From contig CAMLFI010000080.1 of NCBI GenBank assembly GCA_946479225.1, forward strand, positions 1 through 9,124: 9,124 bases of DNA, read 5' to 3'. Below the pieces are notes generated by a model. The model ran no database searches, was not told the origin of the DNA, and worked only from the letters and a program-made list of their open reading frames with translations. Position 1 is the stretch's first letter; each line of letters begins with the position of its first letter. Below, piece by piece: positions 5,930 through 9,124 of this stretch. The position numbers and the translations under genes are program-made. The DNA is from an uncultured Mucilaginibacter sp. Lineage in GTDB: Bacteria > Bacteroidota > Bacteroidia > Sphingobacteriales > Sphingobacteriaceae.

Positions 5930-5997
5930 TTGAATTATTGAGTGAGTGAATTATTGAATTTTAACTCAATCAATAATTCAGTAATCCAATAATTCAA
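5930..5997. repeat. Octamer-built inverted repeat between lrp-type gene and ung
   Basis: The left side reads as tandem octamers TGAATTAT, TGAGTGAG, TGAATTAT and TGAATTTT (5931-5962). The right side is the inverse of similar octamers (rc: TGAATTAT, TGGATTAC, TGAATTAT, TGATTGAG). The stem is 11 bp (5930-5940 with 5987-5997), a 6x6 internal loop, then 11 bp (5947-5957 with 5970-5980), with a 12-nt loop. It lies 3 bp after one stop codon and 2 bp after the other, filling the convergent gap. No U-run follows. Confidence 0.8.
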
Positions 5998-5999
5998 AA

Positions 6000-6680
6000 T
6001 TAACCAATTTGCCAGTCAATCGGCTCTTTCCCCATCTTCTCCAAATAGGCATTCGTTTTTGAAAAGGGTTTTGATCCGTAGAAATTCCCCTTTATCACAG
6101 CCATTGGCGACGGGTGGCTTGATTTGAGTACCAGGTGTTTGGTCTCATCTATTAATACACTTTTTGATTGCGCGTATGCACCCCAGAGAATAAATACAAT
6201 ACCTGTTTTTTGATCAGATATTGTTTTTATCACATTGTCGGTAAACAGTTCCCAGCCCTTTTTTTGGTGAGAACCAGCTTCGCCGGCACGCACGGTGAGT
6301 GTAGCGTTTAACAATAAAACCCCTTGCTCGGCCCAATGGCTCAAGTCTCCACTGCGCGGGATAATAAAGCCGGGGATATCTGTAGCTAATTCTTTATAAA
6401 TATTTTTTAGCGACGGAGGCGGTGTCACTCCATTTTGAACTGAAAAAGACAAACCATGCGCCTGGTTAGCACCATGATAAGGGTCTTGTCCGATGATAAC
6501 TACCTTAACCTCATTGAAAGGCGTTTTCCAAAAAGCGTTAAAAATGTCGGGACTTTTGGGGTAAATGGTTTTGCCTGCCTGCTTCTCTTCCTTTAAAAAT
6601 TGTTGTAGTTGAAGCATGTAATCTTTTTCAAATTCATTGCTCAAAGCTTCCAGCCAGGAAGGCTCTAATTCTATCGCCAT
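6000..6680 (-). CDS. ung: Uracil-DNA glycosylase, family 1
   Basis: Ung removes uracil from DNA as the first step of base excision repair. From ATG 6680 the product has 226 residues, the usual length. Motifs in order: [11 protein letters not shown] (residues 60-70) with the catalytic Asp66 and the active-site Tyr68; LSFS (77-80) with Phe79, which stacks on uracil; LLLNATLTV (122-130) with Asn125, which reads uracil; and the SHPSPMA loop (188-194) with His189, which inserts into the DNA. All catalytic residues are intact. The open frame extends to 6731, but the extra 17 residues do not fit the family and [13 protein letters not shown] looks like a proper Ung N-terminus. An imperfect -7 element (TTTATTTG, minus strand 6718-6711) may drive it. 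It is divergent from the membrane protein gene at 6761. Confidence 0.96.
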   Translation of the reverse strand: MAIELEPSWLEALSNEFEKDYMLQLQQFLKEEKQAGKTIYPKSPDIFNAFWKTPFNEVKVVIIGQDPYHGANQAHGLSFSVQNGVTPPPSLKNIYKELATDIPGFIIPRSGDLSHWAEQGVLLLNATLTVRAGEAGSHQKKGWELFTDNVIKTISDQKTGIVFILWGAYAQSKSVLIDETKHLVLKSSHPSPMAVIKGNFYGSKPFSKTNAYLEKMGKEPIDWQIG

Positions 6681-6760
6681 AAATATTAATGCAGCTGTTG
6701 ATTTACAGTACAAATAAACGGATATTTGCACTCTGATTTTAACGGGATTAAAAGAAAATT

Positions 6761-7309
6761 ATGTCAAATATTATACGGCTTGTTATAGCCTGCGCGGTTT
6801 TAGGAGGATCAATAGCACTTTGTGTTTTTGGTTTTTGGGGATGGGGGATACCGGTGTTCTTTATCGGCTTGATTATACTGCTTACTTTCTTCTTTAACGA
6901 GAATATGCTGATAGCACAATATTTTCTGCGCAAAGAGAATACGGAGAAATCTGAAGAGTGGCTGTTTAAAATTACCGATTACGAAAAGCAACTGCACAAA
7001 AACCAGCACGGCTACTACAATTTGCTTATTGGTTTAATTGAGTCGCGCAAGGCGCCGCTTAAGTCTGAAAAGTACTTTAAAAAGGCGTTGCAATTGGGTA
7101 TGACTATGTCGCACAACACCGCGTTGGCTAAAATTAGCCTTGCAGGTATTTCAATGGCAAAACGCAACAAGCGCGAAGCACAGATGTACCTTGCGGAAGC
7201 GACTAAGGATGATAAAAATAAACTGCTGGCAGACCAGATAAAGATGATGAAAGGCCAGTTGGCCCAAATGGATAAGCAAGTTGTAAAAGGCTTTCGGCCG
7301 CAGTATTAA
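6761..7309 (+). CDS. Small membrane-anchored helical (TPR-like) protein
   Basis: The product has 182 residues from ATG 6761, which follows an A-rich stretch but no Shine-Dalgarno sequence. Two hydrophobic segments (about residues 4-23 and 27-46) form an N-terminal membrane hairpin. Gly, Trp and Phe lie between them (FGFWGWG). The cytoplasmic part (residues 50-182) looks alpha-helical. Segments such as KSEKYFKKALQLG (101-113) and NKREAQMYLAEATKD (136-150) resemble TPR helices. A role as a membrane-tethered scaffold is possible, but I do not recognise the family and assign no function. Codon use looks like the neighbours. A strong terminator begins 22 bp after its stop. Confidence 0.85.
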   Translation: MSNIIRLVIACAVLGGSIALCVFGFWGWGIPVFFIGLIILLTFFFNENMLIAQYFLRKENTEKSEEWLFKITDYEKQLHKNQHGYYNLLIGLIESRKAPLKSEKYFKKALQLGMTMSHNTALAKISLAGISMAKRNKREAQMYLAEATKDDKNKLLADQIKMMKGQLAQMDKQVVKGFRPQY

Positions 7310-7331
7310 GAGTAAATAGCAAAAAGATAAA

Positions 7332-7372
7332 AAAAATAGGCTTTAGGGTTAACAACCTTAAAGCCTATTTTT
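7332..7372. terminator. Bidirectional intrinsic terminator
   Basis: AAAAATAGGCTTTAGGGTT (7332-7350), a 3-nt loop AAC, and AACCTTAAAGCCTATTTTT (7354-7372) form a 19-bp stem with one G-U pair. Both strands end in a T-run (TTTTT on plus, TTTTTT or longer on minus), so it can stop transcription from both sides. It ends the 6761 gene and the convergent 7365 gene, whose TAG stop (7365-7367) lies inside the right arm. Confidence 0.9.
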
Positions 7373-7574
7373 CTTCGATTGAACCGAAATAATTTGGTTC
7401 AGATCTGTTGAAGTCGGCTCGTGAAGAATATCTCTCCGTTACCTCAGCCTCAGCAGCCGGATCGGCAACCTCAACAATTTTTAACAAACTTCTGATAAAC
7501 GACAGGTTAAAATTTTGTCTGTTTAGTTTGATCAGGTATTCGTTTTCTGTAATTTCTAAAATAGAATTCGTCAT
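7365..7574 (-). CDS. Hypothetical 69-residue protein
   Basis: From ATG 7574 the frame encodes 69 residues and ends with TAG inside the shared terminator. The open frame reaches back to 7625, but the internal ATG gives a more natural protein (MTNSILEITENEYLIKLNR...). The N-terminal half looks like short strands followed by a helix (FNLSFIRSLLKIVE). The C-terminal half is charged, Ser-rich and probably disordered. I do not recognise it. The shape is compatible with a small regulator or an antitoxin-like protein, but no toxin-like partner is adjacent. Support for coding: it ends at a strong terminator, has balanced composition, and has a dyad just upstream of the start. It lies downstream of the esterase gene on the same strand after 129 bp. 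Confidence 0.6.
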   Translation of the reverse strand: MTNSILEITENEYLIKLNRQNFNLSFIRSLLKIVEVADPAAEAEVTERYSSRADFNRSEPNYFGSIEEK

Positions 7575-7585
7575 AACTTTCAATA

Positions 7586-7616
7586 AATGTGTGTATGTAA
7601 AAATACGTAACACATT
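7586..7616. promoter_or_regulatory. Dyad upstream of the 69-residue gene
   Basis: AATGTGT (7586-7592) and ACACATT (7610-7616) are perfect 7-bp arms with a 17-bp spacer. The near arm is 11 bp before the start codon of the minus-strand gene. It could be an operator or a leader hairpin. I see no clear TAnnTTTG element nearby. Confidence 0.35.
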
Positions 7617-7655
7617 CAATGCCAAAGTTCCCGTAGTTTTATGTTTATATTAAAG

Positions 7656-7686
7656 AATTGTTAATAACTAATGTTAATTAACAATT
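7656..7686. repeat. 10-bp inverted repeat 3' of the esterase gene
   Basis: AATTGTTAAT (7656-7665) and ATTAACAATT (7677-7686) are perfect arms with an 11-nt loop. It lies 17 bp beyond the esterase stop codon. The all-AT-rich stem is weak for a terminator. It may be a 3' hairpin or a regulator site for the 69-residue gene downstream. Confidence 0.5.
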
Positions 7687-7703
7687 AAGTTGCTATATTA
7701 TAA

Positions 7704-8795
7704 TTAATTTATGCGTTGGTAGAATATCTCTCCGTCGTATTGTTCTAGTTTTAGCCCCTTTACGTTACCCGCATTGTCCAATTGGAAGTTTGCTCTTAGA
7801 AATATACCATCGTGGTAAAAACTATTTTCGTTTTCGGCCTGAAAAACAAAATCGTTTGATTTAGATAGCGCAACCAGGTTGCCGTCCTTTACAACAATGC
7901 GGGCAGTATCATTTTTTACCGCGTAGAGCCCCGTATATTTTTTTAGAATAGCAGGATCGAGTTTTACTGAAGGACGTTTGAAAGCCCATTGCAATCCCCT
8001 TGAAAAGCCCTCGGGCTTGGTGCCGGAATGGCCCGTATTGGCAAATGTTAAAGCCTGCACTTCCAGGTTCTTTACTTTCTTTAAACGGTCAGTTAATGCG
8101 TTAAATTCGGTCTCCAGGTCCTCGAATGCTCCCCTGGCTATAAAAAGCCTCGAAGCCATGGGTGATCCTGTAGATTCGTACTTGGTTTCCCACGAACGCA
8201 ACACGGAATTATCGAATGTTAATGAAGGGCTTGTAAGTATGTAACGATCAAACAAGGATGGGGCGTTAAAAAGCGTGTATAATGTAAATAACCCTCCGTA
8301 AGAGCTTCCCACTAAAGTGCGGTCATCTGTTACCCGGTATTTAGATTTTATAAGGGGAATAAGTTCTGTTTTTATGAAAGCCAAAAACTTTGGCCCGCCA
8401 CCGGATGGAGTCTGTGCAATTTTTGTGGGTGTAAAATCGCGTGCTCTTAACTGGCCAACATTGGGGTTGTTACCACCCCAGGTAATACCGACGGTAATTA
8501 TGCCGGGTATAAAACCATCATAGTACTGACTGCCGTAGATACCGGTAAACGTTGGGAAATCATACTGTGCATCCAGCAAATAAACAACCGGGTAGCTTTT
8601 TGTTGAGTCGCGGGTGTAGTTTCCCGGCAGGTTGATATAAAGCCGATATTCCTGCCCGTCAACAGTTTTTGATGTATAAGTTAATACTTGAGTACCCTGC
8701 AACTCAACCTTTGGGGGTGTTTGTGCTTTGGCAGTTTGTAAACAGGCTAAGACAAATAAAAAGCTGATCAGTAGTTTAGGGAGATTCTTTTTCAT
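7704..8795 (-). CDS. Secreted esterase-family alpha/beta hydrolase
   Basis: The 363-residue product starts at ATG 8795. Residues 1-24 are a signal peptide ending TAKA, with probable signal peptidase I cleavage before Gln25. Cys18 in FVLAC could instead be a weak lipobox. The mature part fits the putative esterase (esterase D/Fes-like) family: YPVVYLLDAQYDF (68-80), an oxyanion-type region around ITVGITWGG, and the nucleophile elbow GSSYGG (163-168) with Ser165. The likely triad acid lies around Glu225-Asp226 and the likely catalytic base is His256 in TGHSG. After residue 283 a beta-rich tail of about 80 residues (KYTGLYAVKND...) resembles the DUF3471/lipocalin-like tail found on some hydrolases. 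It should act in the periplasm or at the cell surface. The substrate is unknown; esters of siderophores or carbohydrates are typical for the family. It stands alone with its own upstream region after the lysS terminator. Confidence 0.85.
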   Translation of the reverse strand: MKKNLPKLLISFLFVLACLQTAKAQTPPKVELQGTQVLTYTSKTVDGQEYRLYINLPGNYTRDSTKSYPVVYLLDAQYDFPTFTGIYGSQYYDGFIPGIITVGITWGGNNPNVGQLRARDFTPTKIAQTPSGGGPKFLAFIKTELIPLIKSKYRVTDDRTLVGSSYGGLFTLYTLFNAPSLFDRYILTSPSLTFDNSVLRSWETKYESTGSPMASRLFIARGAFEDLETEFNALTDRLKKVKNLEVQALTFANTGHSGTKPEGFSRGLQWAFKRPSVKLDPAILKKYTGLYAVKNDTARIVVKDGNLVALSKSNDFVFQAENENSFYHDGIFLRANFQLDNAGNVKGLKLEQYDGEIFYQRIN

Positions 8796-8864
8796 AACCG
8801 TAAATATATATTCGTTATGAATGAGACGACGCCAAGAGTAAATAAGTTACAAGATGCTGGATTT

Positions 8865-8905
8865 ATATAAGTGGTTACGCTAATAATAGCTGTAACCACT
8901 TATAT
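8865..8905 (-). terminator. Hairpin terminator after lysS
   Basis: ATATAAGTGGTTAC (8865-8878) and GTAACCACTTATAT (8892-8905) form a 14-bp perfect stem, extended by GCT/AGC around a hexaloop with one bulged T. It lies 10 bp past the stop codon of the minus-strand gene that enters from the right edge. No long U-run follows, so rho-independent termination is likely but not certain. Confidence 0.65.
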
Positions 8906-8915
8906 TCCCTCGGGT

Positions 8916-9124
8916 TTACTCAAACCAAGCCATCACTACTTCCTTAGCAGGCATCGTAATATCCAGTTTTAGCTTTTTGCGCATGCCGCCCAAATCGTTA
9001 AACACTTTGTTGGGATTACCGGCTTTTAGTTCTTCAACGGTGTTAAAGCCCATTTTATTAAGTACGGGCACCCATTCTGCAGGTACACCAATGTTGATAA
9101 AGTCGTCAGCTGTAGCCACCTTCG
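8916..9124 (-). CDS. lysS: Probable lysine--tRNA ligase, C-terminal extension (partial)
   Basis: The frame is open from the right edge of the window and ends with a TGA-type minus-strand stop at 8916, giving about 68 visible residues. A GTG at 9119 might be read as a start, but the frame continues beyond it (Lys before Val) and no promoter is seen, so this is the 3' end of a larger gene. The sequence (ADDFINIGVPAEWVPVLNKM, then NPNKVFNDLGGMRKKLKL) matches what I recall of the C-terminal extension that Bacteroidota lysyl-tRNA synthetases carry after the catalytic domain. It looks like a helix-hairpin-helix-type fold (GFNTVEELK, LGGMRKKL). LysS charges tRNA-Lys in the cytoplasm. The aminoacylation motifs lie outside the window, so the assignment rests on the tail alone. 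Confidence 0.65.
   Translation of the reverse strand, partial: KVATADDFINIGVPAEWVPVLNKMGFNTVEELKAGNPNKVFNDLGGMRKKLKLDITMPAKEVVMAWFE

Noticed and set aside
6681..6731. 17-residue N-terminal extension of Ung
   Set aside because: The extra residues do not fit the Ung family, and ATG 6680 gives the usual length and start.
8916..9119. A complete 67-residue protein starting at GTG 9119
   Set aside because: The frame continues to the window edge, and the sequence resembles the end of LysS rather than a free small protein.

Overview
The window looks like chromosomal DNA of a Bacteroidota bacterium, most likely a member of Sphingobacteriaceae such as Mucilaginibacter or Pedobacter. The grounds are the TAnnTTTG type of -7 promoter element, the near absence of Shine-Dalgarno sequences before start codons, the protein sequences (an Nramp transporter fused to a universal-stress domain, and a LysS-like C-terminal extension that I recall as typical of this phylum), and the short hairpin-forming intergenic repeats. 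The genus is inference.

Layout from left to right. 1-416 is the 3' end of a calcineurin-like phosphoesterase gene (+). 496-1158 is an AT-rich gene for a predicted lipoprotein of unknown function (+). 1159-1513 is non-coding and carries a cluster of CTGTTCCAA-type motifs and inverted repeats. 1514-2170 is pcm (+), which meets smpB (2286-2738, -) across a 25-bp perfect inverted repeat. 2813-5343 is a two-gene minus-strand unit: mntR (DtxR/MntR-type repressor) followed, with an ATGA overlap, by mntH fused to a UspA domain. A dyad operator sits inside the mntR promoter. A divergent Lrp/AsnC regulator (5456-5926, +) has its own palindrome over its -7 element. It converges on ung (6000-6680, -) across another inverted repeat. 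6761-7309 (+) encodes a small membrane-anchored helical protein that converges on a 69-residue hypothetical protein (7365-7574, -) through a shared, nearly perfect terminator. 7704-8795 (-) is a secreted esterase-family alpha/beta hydrolase. 8916-9124 (-) is the 3' end of what is probably lysS.

The genes are mostly housekeeping: protein repair (pcm), ribosome rescue (smpB), base excision repair (ung), translation (lysS) and manganese homeostasis (mntR-mntH). The only clear regulatory circuit is MntR with its own operator, which would control manganese uptake through the coupled mntR-mntH transcript.

The most unusual material is intergenic. Three gene 3' ends carry hairpins of unrelated sequence but the same construction: a degenerate 7-8 nt word (TTCGRAT, TCATTRG or TGAATTAT) repeated three or four times and then inverted. 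None is followed by a U-run. Separately, three genes (pcm, smpB, mntR) have a TAnnTTTG element only 5-7 nt before the ATG, which predicts leaderless or nearly leaderless mRNAs. I see no CRISPR array, insertion sequence, tRNA or rRNA.
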